In this document: in pieces, positions 1 to 7,381 of the stretch
Position numbering within the stretch: the stretch's first letter is position 1
How the letters are laid out: each line of letters opens with the position of its first letter
Origin: Bacillus sp. PK3_68
GTDB taxonomy: Bacteria > Bacillota > Bacilli > Bacillales > Domibacillaceae
Assembly: GCF_003600835.1 (NCBI RefSeq)
Contig: NZ_NQYC01000001.1
Location: forward strand, 1,240,001 to 1,304,000
DNA: 64,000 nt
Direction of reading: 5' to 3'
Translations under genes and position numbers: made by a program
Notes under the pieces: model-generated
What the model saw: the letters and a program-made list of their open reading frames with translations, nothing else
Told to the model about the DNA's origin: nothing
Databases searched by the model: none

Positions 1-889
1 ACTCATCTGCTTTTTCTAATTTTGTGCGATGAATCGTTAATTCATTTGACAAATAACAAGTAAAGGAACGGCGGCCGCCCGCAAGATAATCAAAGCGGGC
101 CAGCCCTCCAAAAAACAACGTTTGCTGTTCATTCAGCTGAAAGATCTTTGGCTTGATCTCTTTTTTCGGTGTAATGTATTTTAAATCCCTTTTATCTACG
201 AAGTGAGCCATTTGATGATGATTAATGATCCCCGGCGTGTCAACAAGAAAATGGCCGTCATCCAGCGGGATCTTGATCATATCCAGCGTCGTGCCTGGAA
301 AATGGGAGGTAGTAATGACATCTTTCTCTCCCGTCCCCTCCTTGATGATTCGATTAATAAACGTCGATTTTCCTACATTTGTACAGCCGACCACATATAC
401 GTCTTTCCCGTCTCTATAACCGTCGATTGCCTGCATGGCTTCTTTCATAGAAGCTCCTTTAGCTGCGCTGACCAGCAGCACATCGACCGGCTTTAAGCCA
501 AGCTCTTTTGCTTGCTGCTTCATCCAATGAACTAGCTTATTTTTTTTCACTGATTTAGGAAGCAGATCCACTTTGTTGCCGATTAATAGGACAGGGTTTT
601 TTCCAACAAAACGATGCAACCCCGGAAGCCAGCTTCCATTAAAATCAAAAATATCAACAATTTTTACGATTAAGCTGTCTGTCTGTCCCAGTGTATTTAA
701 AATTTTTAAAAAGTCGTCATCTGTCAATGAGACATCCTGCACTTCGTTATAATTCTTTAAGCGAAAGCAACGCTGGCAGACGATCTCTTCTTTTTCAAGA
801 GCTGAAGCCGGTGCGTAGCCAAGTCCTGCAGGATCCTCTGTTTGCACGCTGATCCCGCATCCTATACAAATGATGTTTTCGTTATTCAC
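1..889 (-). CDS. yqeH: Ribosome-assembly GTPase YqeH (3' end outside window)
   Basis: Circularly permuted GTPase needed for assembly of the 30S ribosomal subunit. The visible 296 residues begin at a GTG that follows GGAGGAAA. Two cysteine pairs (C8/C11 and C38/C41) form a probable zinc finger. The GTPase motifs then appear in permuted order: NKVD at 105-108 (G4), SAAKG near 141 (G5), GCTNVGKST at 168-176 (G1), the PGTT segment near 198, and DTPG at 217-220 (G3). G4 before G1 is diagnostic of this class. The start codon overlaps the yqeG stop as GTGA, so the two genes are probably translationally coupled. The C-terminal part lies beyond position 1. Confidence 0.95.
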   Translation of the reverse strand, partial: MNNENIICIGCGISVQTEDPAGLGYAPASALEKEEIVCQRCFRLKNYNEVQDVSLTDDDFLKILNTLGQTDSLIVKIVDIFDFNGSWLPGLHRFVGKNPVLLIGNKVDLLPKSVKKNKLVHWMKQQAKELGLKPVDVLLVSAAKGASMKEAMQAIDGYRDGKDVYVVGCTNVGKSTFINRIIKEGTGEKDVITTSHFPGTTLDMIKIPLDDGHFLVDTPGIINHHQMAHFVDKRDLKYITPKKEIKPKIFQLNEQQTLFFGGLARFDYLAGGRRSFTCYLSNELTIHRTKLEKADE

Positions 890-1407
890 TTACTTTCCTC
901 CCATTGAATTAAACCTTTTCGTTTAAAGGCATTCATGATCCGCCGTTCAATCCGGCGGTTGAATTTTGTCCAGAAGCCATCTGTCTGGGCAACAGGCACC
1001 ACTAAAATCGTATAAAAACCATTGCGGTTGCCGCCAAATATGTCCGTTAGCAGCTGATCGCCAATAACAACTGTTTCTTCCTTTTTCACTCCTAAGATTT
1101 TAACAGCTCTTCGAAATGCTTTTCCCATTGGTTTGCGAGCCTCAAAAATATAAGGAATCTCAATTGGCTGCGAAAAAGCACTAACCCTTTTTTGATTATT
1201 ATTGGAAACAATTAGTACTTTAATGCCTGCTTTTTTCATCTCATCGAACCAGTTTAACAATTCTGGTGTAGCATCCGGTCGATCCCAAGCTACTAATGTA
1301 TTATCCAAATCGGTAATGATGGCTTTCATTCCTTTGGACTTCAGATACTCCGGTGTAATATGGAAAATGCTTTTTACATACCTGCTTGGCAAAAATTTCT
1401 TTAACAA
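886..1407 (-). CDS. yqeG: YqeG family HAD-type phosphatase
   Basis: HAD superfamily IIIA hydrolase of the YqeG family; the physiological substrate is not known. The nucleophile motif DLDNT gives D33 and D35, motif II is S68 in VSNNN, the motif III lysine is in KPMGKAF near 92, and motif IV is GDQLLTD with D117 and D122. I place the start at the TTG at 1407 because GGGGTG lies 6 nt upstream and the family begins MLKKF. This gives 173 residues, the usual length. It is the first gene of the yqeG-yqeH operon, driven by the promoter at 1444-1472. Confidence 0.93.
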   Translation of the reverse strand: MLKKFLPSRYVKSIFHITPEYLKSKGMKAIITDLDNTLVAWDRPDATPELLNWFDEMKKAGIKVLIVSNNNQKRVSAFSQPIEIPYIFEARKPMGKAFRRAVKILGVKKEETVVIGDQLLTDIFGGNRNGFYTILVVPVAQTDGFWTKFNRRIERRIMNAFKRKGLIQWEESK

Positions 1408-1443
1408 TCCCTGCACCCCGTTCTTTTGGCTTTCATTGCCTTT

Positions 1444-1472
1444 ATCATAGCGGATTTTAGCTATTGTGACAA
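1444..1472 (-). promoter_or_regulatory. Sigma-A promoter of yqeG-yqeH
   Basis: On the minus strand TTGTCA (1472-1467) and TATGAT (1449-1444) are separated by exactly 17 nt, about 37 nt upstream of the yqeG TTG start. Confidence 0.7.
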
Positions 1473-1550
1473 AATAAAACGTACATCAACAATATTTAAA
1501 TTTTTACAATAAATAAGAAATATTTTCCGACATTTTTTTCATCTCTTTAT

Positions 1551-1649
1551 TGTGGATAACTTTATACACATTATCCCTTTAGTTTTTTACCCTTTCCACC
1601 TACTTAAACACAACCTATCCACACTTTATCCACTTCATCCTGTGGATAA
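1551..1649. promoter_or_regulatory. Cluster of five DnaA boxes upstream of sda
   Basis: Five 9-mers match or nearly match TTATCCACA: 1551-1559 (perfect, reverse), 1562-1570 TTATACACA, 1615-1623 CTATCCACA, 1626-1634 TTATCCACT and 1641-1649 (perfect, reverse). In B. subtilis DnaA binds in front of sda and raises its transcription when replication initiation is perturbed, so this cluster is probably the operator. A possible promoter, TTGTTC (1658-1663) and TAAAGT (1681-1686) with a 17-nt spacer, follows directly, but the -10 is weak. The yqeG promoter lies on the other side of the cluster. Confidence 0.88.
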
Positions 1650-1768
1650 AGGAACACTTGTTCTTTTTGTTTATATTTAGTAAAGTGGGGTAGTAAACTA
1701 CTTGAACCTAACATCTTATGCGACTTCATCTATTATAGACCACTTATTTTTTTGGAGGTGAATAAAGA

Positions 1769-1906
1769 ATGAACCGCATTTCAGATGATTTATTATTGGA
1801 AGCTTATGCAAAAGCACGCAAGCTCGAGCTTAGCCGTGACTTTATCTTGTTGATTGAAGATGAATTAAAAAAGAGAGCTCTTTACTATCAAGTAAAAGCA
1901 CACTAA
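1769..1906 (+). CDS. sda: Sda, checkpoint inhibitor of sporulation kinases
   Basis: 45-residue antikinase that binds the histidine kinases of the phosphorelay (KinA, KinB) and blocks sporulation when replication is disturbed. The sequence begins MNRISDDLLLEAY and contains the LSRDFILLIEDELKKR helix typical of Sda, which forms an antiparallel helical hairpin. GGAGGTG at 1754-1760 gives ideal spacing to the ATG. The five upstream DnaA boxes and the position next to yqeG support the call. A rho-independent terminator follows immediately. B. subtilis Sda is of similar length, so the gene is complete. Confidence 0.95.
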   Translation: MNRISDDLLLEAYAKARKLELSRDFILLIEDELKKRALYYQVKAH

Positions 1907-1910
1907 TAGA

Positions 1911-1937
1911 AAGCACTTGCTTAAGCAGTGCTTTTTT
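1911..1937. terminator. Terminator between sda and psd
   Basis: AAGCACTTGC (1911-1920), loop TTAA, GCAGTGCTT and a run of T. The stem has one bulged base. It serves sda on the plus strand and overlaps the psd stop codon, so it may act in both directions. Confidence 0.75.
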
Positions 1938-2715
1938 ATACGAGTGTGCCCACTTTTTCACCAACCTTTATTTCGCAAGGCACACTCAGCCGCTCATTCC
2001 ATGCAAATGTCCCGGGCTCAAACAAAAGAACAACCGTCGAGCCGAAATTAAAATAAGCGACTTCTTCCCCCTGTCTCCAAGTTAGCCCGTGATGAGAGCG
2101 TTCAATCGAATTTACAAACATGGCTCCTACTTTTACTACCGCCATTTTTCCAGAATCAAATTCCAGCTCCGTAATTTCTCGATAATTTTTAGCAAGAGGT
2201 TTTCTGCCGTATTTTAAACCGTGACTATTGACAGGATAAGAGTGTTTGCCAAGCGTCCATTTTTGAACGACCCGGCCGTTGATCGGACTATGAATTCGAT
2301 GGTAATGGCTTGGACTCAAGTAAAAAACGAGAAATGTCCCTTTCTCATAACCAGCTGCTTTTCCACTGTTACCAAGCATTTCAGTCACAGAATAAGGCTT
2401 TCCTTTCACCATTATTTCATGGCCGCTCGTAATCATACCTTTTTCTGCAAGCAGCGCATCGACAGGACTCACAACATGATCGTCTCCATAATCAATCGTC
2501 CTTGCGTCCGGCAGCAACTGGCGCATAAAGAAATCATGAAGTGTTTGATAATGTTCAACCGGATGAGCCATTTCTTGCTCATTGACCCTGTATGCTTTCA
2601 TAAAAGGGCGGATCATCGGCTTACTTAGGGAAGAACTTGTATATCGTTCAAGGAGTCGTGAAGACCACCTCTTATTTGTCAGTTCAATAAAAAAGCGATA
2701 TAAGTAGCGTTGCAC
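1936..2715 (-). CDS. psd: Phosphatidylserine decarboxylase
   Basis: Converts phosphatidylserine to phosphatidylethanolamine at the membrane. The 259-residue proenzyme carries the self-cleavage motif FGST at residues 224-227; S226 would become the pyruvoyl prosthetic group. The upstream conserved block YLSPSHYHRIHSP is also present. The GTG start at 2715 is preceded by GGAGGT with 6 nt spacing. It lies divergent from pssA, whose product makes its substrate, with 122 bp between them. In B. subtilis pssA and psd are at a different locus, so this is a local rearrangement. Confidence 0.95.
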   Translation of the reverse strand: MQRYLYRFFIELTNKRWSSRLLERYTSSSLSKPMIRPFMKAYRVNEQEMAHPVEHYQTLHDFFMRQLLPDARTIDYGDDHVVSPVDALLAEKGMITSGHEIMVKGKPYSVTEMLGNSGKAAGYEKGTFLVFYLSPSHYHRIHSPINGRVVQKWTLGKHSYPVNSHGLKYGRKPLAKNYREITELEFDSGKMAVVKVGAMFVNSIERSHHGLTWRQGEEVAYFNFGSTVVLLFEPGTFAWNERLSVPCEIKVGEKVGTLV

Positions 2716-2837
2716 GATTCAACCTCCAAAAATTTAAAAAATCCTATCCACTTTATGGTATAATAGATCATCATCAAAATATTATTATATAATAAACTAT
2801 CAGCAGATTTCCTGCTAAATTCGAGGAGAGTGTAAAT

Positions 2838-3377
2838 TTGTTTATTTCTCAAGTTATAGATATCACTATAAAGAAAGCAAAAGCTCAAACAGCCAACGTG
2901 CTAACATTAGGTAATTTAGCTTTAGGCGGCTTTTCTATCTTAATGACGATGCACGCTCAGTACCATCTTGGCCTGCTGCTTATTTTCATAGCGGCCCTTG
3001 CTGATCGTTTTGATGGAATGGTTGCCCGCAGAATGAATATTGAATCTGAATTAGGCAAGCAGTTGGATTCGATGTGCGACATTATCTCTTTTGGGGTGGC
3101 TCCCGCTCTGTTACTTTATATAGGAATCTTATCTGAGTTTGGCTTTCCTGGATCCTTTTTCACGGTCTTCTACATCGGCTGTGGAGCTTTTCGGCTAGCT
3201 CGCTTCAATATTTCTGAGAACAACGGCTATTTTCACGGCTTGCCGATCACAGCAGCTGGATGCTTGCTCACCCTTAGCTATTTAGCTATTCCTTATCTTC
3301 CCATGCCTTCATTCATGGTTATTATTATGTGCTTATCCTTATTGATGATTAGCCCTTTTAAACTAAAAAAGGTTTAA
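2838..3377 (+). CDS. pssA: CDP-diacylglycerol-serine O-phosphatidyltransferase
   Basis: Integral membrane enzyme of the CDP-alcohol phosphatidyltransferase family that makes phosphatidylserine from CDP-diacylglycerol and serine. The signature D-G-x2-A-R-x8-G-x3-D-x3-D runs from D59 to D81 (FDGMVAR ... GKQLDSMCD). Hydrophobic segments flank it through the 179 residues. The start is TTG at 2838, supported by GAGGAGAG at 2823-2830. A TATAAT at 2759-2764 may be the -10 box, but no good -35 is visible. It works directly before the divergent psd gene. Confidence 0.92.
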   Translation: MFISQVIDITIKKAKAQTANVLTLGNLALGGFSILMTMHAQYHLGLLLIFIAALADRFDGMVARRMNIESELGKQLDSMCDIISFGVAPALLLYIGILSEFGFPGSFFTVFYIGCGAFRLARFNISENNGYFHGLPITAAGCLLTLSYLAIPYLPMPSFMVIIMCLSLLMISPFKLKKV

Positions 3378-3406
3378 ACCTCCCCGGGAAATCCCCGGGG
3401 TTTTTT
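3376..3406 (+). terminator. Terminator of pssA
   Basis: CCCCGGG (3382-3388) pairs with CCCGGGG (3394-3400) and is followed by TTTTTT, directly after the pssA stop. Confidence 0.85.
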
Positions 3407-3500
3407 ATTGCCATTAGTAAAAACCATCTGCTTTTCTCGCCTTCCTTTTTCTCTTTCATATGACATTCCTCGCCTTTTCTTCGAAAATTCAAGAGGACAG

Positions 3501-3529
3501 GCAAATCAGCGGCCCCTCTCTCATACACT
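3501..3529 (+). promoter_or_regulatory. Candidate sigma-E promoter of sigK
   Basis: GCAAATC (3501-3507) and CATACACT (3522-3529) with a 14-nt spacer resemble the sigma-E consensus (KMATATT, about 14 nt, CATACAAT). In B. subtilis the gene for pro-sigma-K is transcribed by sigma-E with SpoIIID. Confidence 0.55.
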
Positions 3530-3565
3530 TAGGACAACAGCGGATTTACCAAAGGAGGAGGTTCA

Positions 3566-4276
3566 ATGCTCGGCATTCTTGCTGCTCTATCTTACGCGGT
3601 AAAAGAATTAATTTTCTTTGTCTCCTATGTAAAAAATAACGCCTTCCCGCAGCCTTTGTCTCCTAAAGAAGAAAGGATCTACTTAGAGAAAATGGCAAAA
3701 GGCGATGCAGAGGCCCGCAACAAGTTGATCGAGCACAATCTTCGGCTTGTCGCACACATTGTGAAGAAGTTTGAAAATACTGGAGAGGATTCCGAAGATC
3801 TTATTTCAATCGGAACGATTGGTTTAATTAAAGGGATTGAGAGCTACTCAGGAGGAAAGGGGACAAAATTAGCTACATATGCCGCGCGATGTATTGAAAA
3901 TGAAATTTTAATGCATTTGCGTGCCTTGAAGAAAACAAAAAAAGACGTCTCCCTTCAAGACCCAATCGGACACGACAAAGAAGGAAATGAAATCAACCTG
4001 CTCGATATTCTAAAGTCGGAAGATGAGGATGTGTTGGAGCATATTCTGCTGACAATCGAGCTGAAAAAAGTATTGAAATTTTTACGAGTCCTGGATGAAC
4101 GCGAGCAAGAGGTGATCATTGCTCGCTTTGGTTTAAATCAAAATGAAGAAAAAACCCAACGGGAGATCGCTAAAGAGCTTGGCATTTCCCGCAGCTACGT
4201 ATCACGAATTGAAAAGCGTGCCCTTATGAAAATGTTCCATGAGTTCTATCGTGAAGAAAAAGGTAGGGGGCATTAG
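3566..4276 (+). CDS. sigK: RNA polymerase sporulation sigma factor SigK (pro-sigma-K)
   Basis: Late mother-cell sigma factor controlling coat and mother-cell-lysis genes. The 236 residues include a hydrophobic pro-sequence; the processing site [10 protein letters not shown] falls between S20 and Y21, where SpoIVFB cuts in B. subtilis. Region 2 carries [18 protein letters not shown], and region 4 has the helix-turn-helix [20 protein letters not shown]. The ATG follows GGAGGAGG. The gene is one uninterrupted frame, unlike B. subtilis 168, where the skin element splits it into spoIVCB and spoIIIC. A probable sigma-E promoter lies 37 nt upstream of the ATG. Confidence 0.97.
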   Translation: MLGILAALSYAVKELIFFVSYVKNNAFPQPLSPKEERIYLEKMAKGDAEARNKLIEHNLRLVAHIVKKFENTGEDSEDLISIGTIGLIKGIESYSGGKGTKLATYAARCIENEILMHLRALKKTKKDVSLQDPIGHDKEGNEINLLDILKSEDEDVLEHILLTIELKKVLKFLRVLDEREQEVIIARFGLNQNEEKTQREIAKELGISRSYVSRIEKRALMKMFHEFYREEKGRGH

Positions 4277-4280
4277 AGAA

Positions 4281-4315
4281 CTAAGAGCGGCTTCCACGAG
4301 AGAAGCCGCTCTTAG
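4281..4315. other. Strong inverted repeat after sigK
   Basis: A 14-bp perfect stem, CTAAGAGCGGCTTC (4281-4294) and its complement at 4302-4315, with a 7-nt loop. On neither strand is the hairpin followed by a run of T (plus strand continues AAAAATAAAAA), so it is not a standard intrinsic terminator. It lies between the sigK stop and the convergent repeat block. Confidence 0.6.
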
Positions 4316-4376
4316 AAAAATAAAAATATCTATCGAGATCATCCTTCAGCGATAAGCTGACAGCTCTGTCTTTCTG

Positions 4377-4650
4377 TTTGTCCAGCTGCAGCAGCCAGCC
4401 CGTACGGCGGTTTCGTCCTCTCGGGCGGAGCCAAAGAGCGCCTCCTTGTCGAGGCCTCCAACCTCCTATCGGGCCAAACAGGCTGCTTCCGCTTTTCTTG
4501 TCCAGCTGCAGGCGCTTAGCAGCTAGTAGACTTCCTGCTCCTTCCTTCGATAAGTCCACATCGAATCGCTTTCGCTCTTCGTGTTTCCTTTATCTCCTGC
4601 GAAGCTGTCCAGTCTTCTATACGCTGCTCGGCAAGCGCCTTCCGCTTTTC
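4377..4650 (-). repeat. Dispersed hairpin module, two units (locus A)
   Basis: Two consecutive copies of a roughly 120-150 bp module bounded by TTGTCCAGCTGCAG and CTTCCGCTTTTC. Unit A1 (4377-4498) is closed by AGCAGCC and GGCTGCT. Unit A2 (4498-4650) is closed by AGGCGCTT..AGCAGC and GCTGCT..AAGCGCCT. The same element occurs at 17695-17930, 36138-36193, 45250-45331 and 52328-52699. Read on the minus strand it begins GAAAAGCGGAAGG, 4 nt after the stop of the small ORF at 4655-4726. Reading frames across the block are by-products of the repeat. Confidence 0.8.
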
Positions 4651-4654
4651 TGTT

Positions 4655-4726
4655 TTAATCAATTGTAATGGATACTAGCACTCCCATAATTGTAGCAAGC
4701 AGCAATCCCATAATCATCATGACCAT
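4655..4726 (-). CDS. Putative 23-residue membrane peptide
   Basis: Short frame with a good ribosome binding site (AAGGAGTGAAGAAG) before its ATG. The predicted peptide starts MVMMIMGLLLATIMGV and ends SITID: one hydrophobic segment without charges until the last residue, as in single-pass small membrane proteins. It lies between mtnN (same strand, upstream) and repeat locus A, which begins right after its stop. I recognise no family. It is too short for coding statistics, and could be chance. Confidence 0.45.
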   Translation of the reverse strand: MVMMIMGLLLATIMGVLVSITID

Positions 4727-4821
4727 TCTTCTTCACTCCTTACATACTCAAAAAGCTATTTACTATTAATGTACCACAAATGGAATGTAGTGTAGCACGC
4801 TTTTCACAAATTATTCACATT

Positions 4822-5523
4822 TCATTGACGGGACAATTGATTGACGATCCCCACGACAAGATTGGCCGAATGGCGGGCTGCTTTTGGCAGGAATTGCTCG
4901 AATGACACATCGGATTCTTTGCCCGCAATATCGGAGATCGAACGAATAATTACAAATGGAACACCAAATTGATAAGCTACCTGAGCAATGGCCGCTGCCT
5001 CCATTTCAACAGCTTGCAACCCATTAAATTTCTTTCCTACCTCAAGCACACGCGCTGGATCGCTCATAAATGCATCTCCTGTCGCGATCAGCCCTTTCAC
5101 TACATGTTCCTCTCCAGCTTCGCTCGCACAGCCCACGGCAATGCTAATCAGCTTTTCATCCGCTTCAAAAGCAGCAGGAAGCTGTGGTACCTGGCCGTAC
5201 TCATAACCAAACGCCGTCACGTCTACATCATGGTGGCGCACTTCTGTAGAAATTACAACATCCCCTACATTAAGCGCAGGATTTAGCCCACCCGCTGAAC
5301 CTGTATTGATCACAGCGTCCGGCCGGAAATGATGCAGTAAAATGGCTGTCGTCATTGCAGCGTTGACCTTTCCAATACCAGAGCGCAGCAGAATGACCTC
5401 AGCCCCATTCAATGTTCCAGTTGTAAACTCGCTATTAGCTATCGTTTCCACTTGACGATTTTCCATTTGCTCGCGCAAAATTACCACTTCTTCTTCCATT
5501 GCTCCAATAATTGCTATTTTCAC
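4822..5523 (-). CDS. mtnN: 5'-methylthioadenosine/S-adenosylhomocysteine nucleosidase
   Basis: Hydrolyses MTA and SAH to adenine plus the thioribose or homocysteine product in methionine salvage and SAM recycling. The start is the GTG at 5523 ([13 protein letters not shown], the usual family start), preceded by GGAGGAGAAGAAA; this gives 233 residues, close to the usual 231. Visible motifs are NTGSAGG (ribose/base pocket), VEMEAAA with the substrate-binding Met-Glu, and SDIAG with the catalytic aspartate. In B. subtilis mtnN is followed by mccA and mccB; here that part of the cluster is absent. Confidence 0.95.
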   Translation of the reverse strand: MKIAIIGAMEEEVVILREQMENRQVETIANSEFTTGTLNGAEVILLRSGIGKVNAAMTTAILLHHFRPDAVINTGSAGGLNPALNVGDVVISTEVRHHDVDVTAFGYEYGQVPQLPAAFEADEKLISIAVGCASEAGEEHVVKGLIATGDAFMSDPARVLEVGKKFNGLQAVEMEAAAIAQVAYQFGVPFVIIRSISDIAGKESDVSFEQFLPKAARHSANLVVGIVNQLSRQ

Positions 5524-5585
5524 TTTCTTCTCCTCCGTTCTTTCCATGTACCTGTCTCATTTTAGCATTTTTTTCACAGAACTGC

Positions 5586-5615
5586 TTGCCACTTCTTCCT
5601 TTTATCTTGTATACA
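5586..5615 (+). promoter_or_regulatory. Candidate sigma-A promoter of yrzA
   Basis: TTGCCA (5586-5591) and TATACA (5610-5615) with an 18-nt spacer, 38 nt before the ATG. Confidence 0.5.
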
Positions 5616-5652
5616 TAAGAAGAAACTAAACTAATTTGAAAGGGGAAAGAGC

Positions 5653-5856
5653 ATGCAGTTTCAACTCGACTTAATTGAAGATAAAATTGAATTTTTTGAA
5701 GCGACTACCCTCGCTTCTCTAGAGAAAAAAATTGCTGAAAAAATCGAACAAAACCGAGCTATTCTGTTAGGTGTCCACTCGGTCAGCCATCAGATGCAAA
5801 TTGATGCAGATGGTCATAAGCACTTTTCAGCTGTCGTTCACTTTAAAGCCAAGTAA
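5653..5856 (+). CDS. yrzA: YrzA family protein (DUF2536)
   Basis: 67-residue soluble protein matching the YrzA/DUF2536 family in full length. It begins MQFQLDLIEDKIEFFEA and has the conserved block VHSVSHQMQIDADGHKHF followed by AVVHFKAK. Charged alternating helices dominate the middle (LEKKIAEKIEQN). Function is unknown. The ATG follows GAAAGGGGAAAG. It is a single-gene unit facing away from mtnN and converging on yrrS, as in related bacilli. Confidence 0.88.
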   Translation: MQFQLDLIEDKIEFFEATTLASLEKKIAEKIEQNRAILLGVHSVSHQMQIDADGHKHFSAVVHFKAK

Positions 5857-5888
5857 GAAAAACAGAACTTCCTATTTGGCCTGATAGA

Positions 5889-5924
5889 CAAAAAATGAGG
5901 AGACCCGCCAATGCGCGTCCCCTC
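5889..5924 (-). terminator. Terminator of yrrS
   Basis: On the minus strand GAGGGGAC pairs with GTCTCCTC around a short GC-rich inner arm and is followed by an A/T run read as ATTTTTT (5895-5889). It lies just past the yrrS stop. Confidence 0.7.
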
Positions 5925-5931
5925 TCAAAAC

Positions 5932-6585
5932 TTACCGCCCTTTATCATTATGCTTTAGCTTGTACATTTTTACCGGCTTCCAACCCTCGCCGTCCACCCA
6001 GTTTATATATACACGATAGGCGTTGTTCGGGTCACTTTTTGGCGAAATGGTTCCGATTGCTCCTTGAGGGCCATCTCCGCTAATATACCAGACGATCATT
6101 TCTTCTTGAGGAATACCTGTTGCATAAGATAACGCTTCTTTCTTCTCTTTCCAATCCACTGAATTGCTATCAAATGAAGAAGTATGCTGTCCTGATTGCG
6201 AAGTGCCGACGCCTGTCCAATTTGGGTTCTCTATTTCTTTTTCAACATTTGGCTCATCGCTCTCTTTTTCGATGACTCCTTCTTGATCATTTTCTTTCTT
6301 CTCTTGCTCATCCTCTTTCTTCTCTTCGTCTGTTGTGTCTTGGTCTGTTGTGTCTTCTTCCTCATCTGTTACGTCAGATGACGGCTCATCTTGCTTATTA
6401 GCCGAAGATTGTTGCGTCTCCGTTTTCGGCTTAGGCGGCTGTGCAGCTTCTTCTTTTCCACCGCCTGAAAAAATAGTGAACGCAACAACAACAATTAAAA
6501 GAACGACAACAGCAATGGCGGTATTTAAAATTCGATTTGTTTTTCTTCGTTTAGATTTTCTTTCTGTACGTGATGGCTGTGCCAT
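5932..6585 (-). CDS. yrrS: YrrS family membrane-anchored protein (DUF1510)
   Basis: 217 residues: a short basic cytoplasmic tail (SRTERKSKRRKTNR), one transmembrane helix at about 22-42, a long acidic low-complexity linker of D/E/K/T (about 45-120) and a globular C-terminal DUF1510 domain with WYISGDGPQGAIGTI and YRVYINWVDGEGWKPVKMY. In B. subtilis yrrS is co-transcribed with pbpI, a class B penicillin-binding protein, suggesting an envelope role; pbpI is not next to it here. The ATG at 6585 is followed by MAQPSRTERK, typical of the family. Confidence 0.88.
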   Translation of the reverse strand: MAQPSRTERKSKRRKTNRILNTAIAVVVLLIVVVAFTIFSGGGKEEAAQPPKPKTETQQSSANKQDEPSSDVTDEEEDTTDQDTTDEEKKEDEQEKKENDQEGVIEKESDEPNVEKEIENPNWTGVGTSQSGQHTSSFDSNSVDWKEKKEALSYATGIPQEEMIVWYISGDGPQGAIGTISPKSDPNNAYRVYINWVDGEGWKPVKMYKLKHNDKGR

Positions 6586-6659
6586 GTTACGACTCCTCTC
6601 TCTTTGGCATCATTCACATTTTATCATGTCTCTACTTGAACATGAAGTTATTTTAACCG

Positions 6660-6698
6660 AAAAAAGCGCTAAAGACCTACTGTCTTTAGCGCTTTTTT
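6660..6698. terminator. Bidirectional terminator between greA and yrrS
   Basis: AAAAAGCGCTAAAGAC, a 5-nt loop and GTCTTTAGCGCTTTTTT. A 16-bp perfect stem with A and T runs on the two sides ends greA transcription on the minus strand. Confidence 0.9.
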
Positions 6699-6705
6699 CT
6701 ATTCA

Positions 6706-7176
6706 TTATTTAATTGAGACGATTTTCACTTTCATTTCTCCGCCAGGTGTCTGCACGATGACTTCATCGCCCACTTCTTTGCCAAGCAGACTTTTCGCAA
6801 TCGGAGAATCGTTTGAAATTTTCCCTTCGAATGGGTCGGCTTCTGCACTACCAACGATTGTATAAGCTTCTTCTTCACCATCCGGCAGCTCAATAAATAC
6901 AACTGTCTTTCCTAAAGAAACGACGTTGCTGTTATCCTCTTCAATGATTTCCGCATTGCGAATCATTGCCTCAATTGTGCCGATGCGCCCTTCAACAAAG
7001 GCTTGCTCCTCCTTCGCTGAATCGTACTCGGAGTTTTCCGATAAATCCCCGAAACTGCGGGCAATTTTAATTCTTTCTACAACCTCCTTGCGCTTAACGG
7101 TTTTTAAATATTCTAGTTCTTGTTCTAACTTTTCTTTCCCCTCTTTAGTCATTGGGTATACTTTTTCTGTTGACAA
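6706..7176 (-). CDS. greA: Transcription elongation factor GreA
   Basis: Binds in the secondary channel of RNA polymerase and stimulates cleavage of backtracked transcripts. The N-terminal coiled coil ([20 protein letters not shown] to [11 protein letters not shown]) contains the acidic tip loop [15 protein letters not shown]. The C-terminal FKBP-like domain has [21 protein letters not shown] use the TTG at 7176 because AAGGAGTGG stands just upstream, the family begins near EKV.PMT, and the length becomes 156 (157 in B. subtilis). An upstream in-frame ATG at 7197 would add 7 residues. Confidence 0.95.
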   Translation of the reverse strand: MSTEKVYPMTKEGKEKLEQELEYLKTVKRKEVVERIKIARSFGDLSENSEYDSAKEEQAFVEGRIGTIEAMIRNAEIIEEDNSNVVSLGKTVVFIELPDGEEEAYTIVGSAEADPFEGKISNDSPIAKSLLGKEVGDEVIVQTPGGEMKVKIVSIK

Positions 7177-7272
7177 GTCCCTTCCACTCCTTTTCATCTC
7201 GCTGCCTTCCTTGGTGAGGAAAACAAGTAAACATGAGCAGGCTGCCTCATTTAGAGCAGCTTTTGCCGCATT

Positions 7273-7305
7273 CATATATAGGGAAAGCGTTTTCCTCTAT
7301 ATATG
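7273..7305. repeat. 33-bp inverted repeat in the greA 5' region
   Basis: CATATATAG and CTATATATG enclose GGAAA and TTTCC with a small loop. It lies about 97 nt upstream of the greA start and lacks a T run on either side. It may be a leader hairpin or protein-binding site; nothing in it names the factor. Confidence 0.5.
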
Positions 7306-7381
7306 AGCGCGCCATAAGCCCGCTCCAATGGTTGAGACAGCCTTTGTTTTTAAAAGATTATGTCTGTTTCATAAAAAGATA

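Noticed and set aside
4281-4668. Reading frames of 92 and 96 codons on opposite strands over repeat locus A
   Set aside because: They run through the GC-rich inverted repeats, have no ribosome binding sites and change with each copy; they are by-products of the module.
6196-6381. Plus-strand frame encoding a Phe/Leu-rich peptide across yrrS
   Set aside because: It is the antisense of the Glu/Asp/Lys-rich linker of yrrS.
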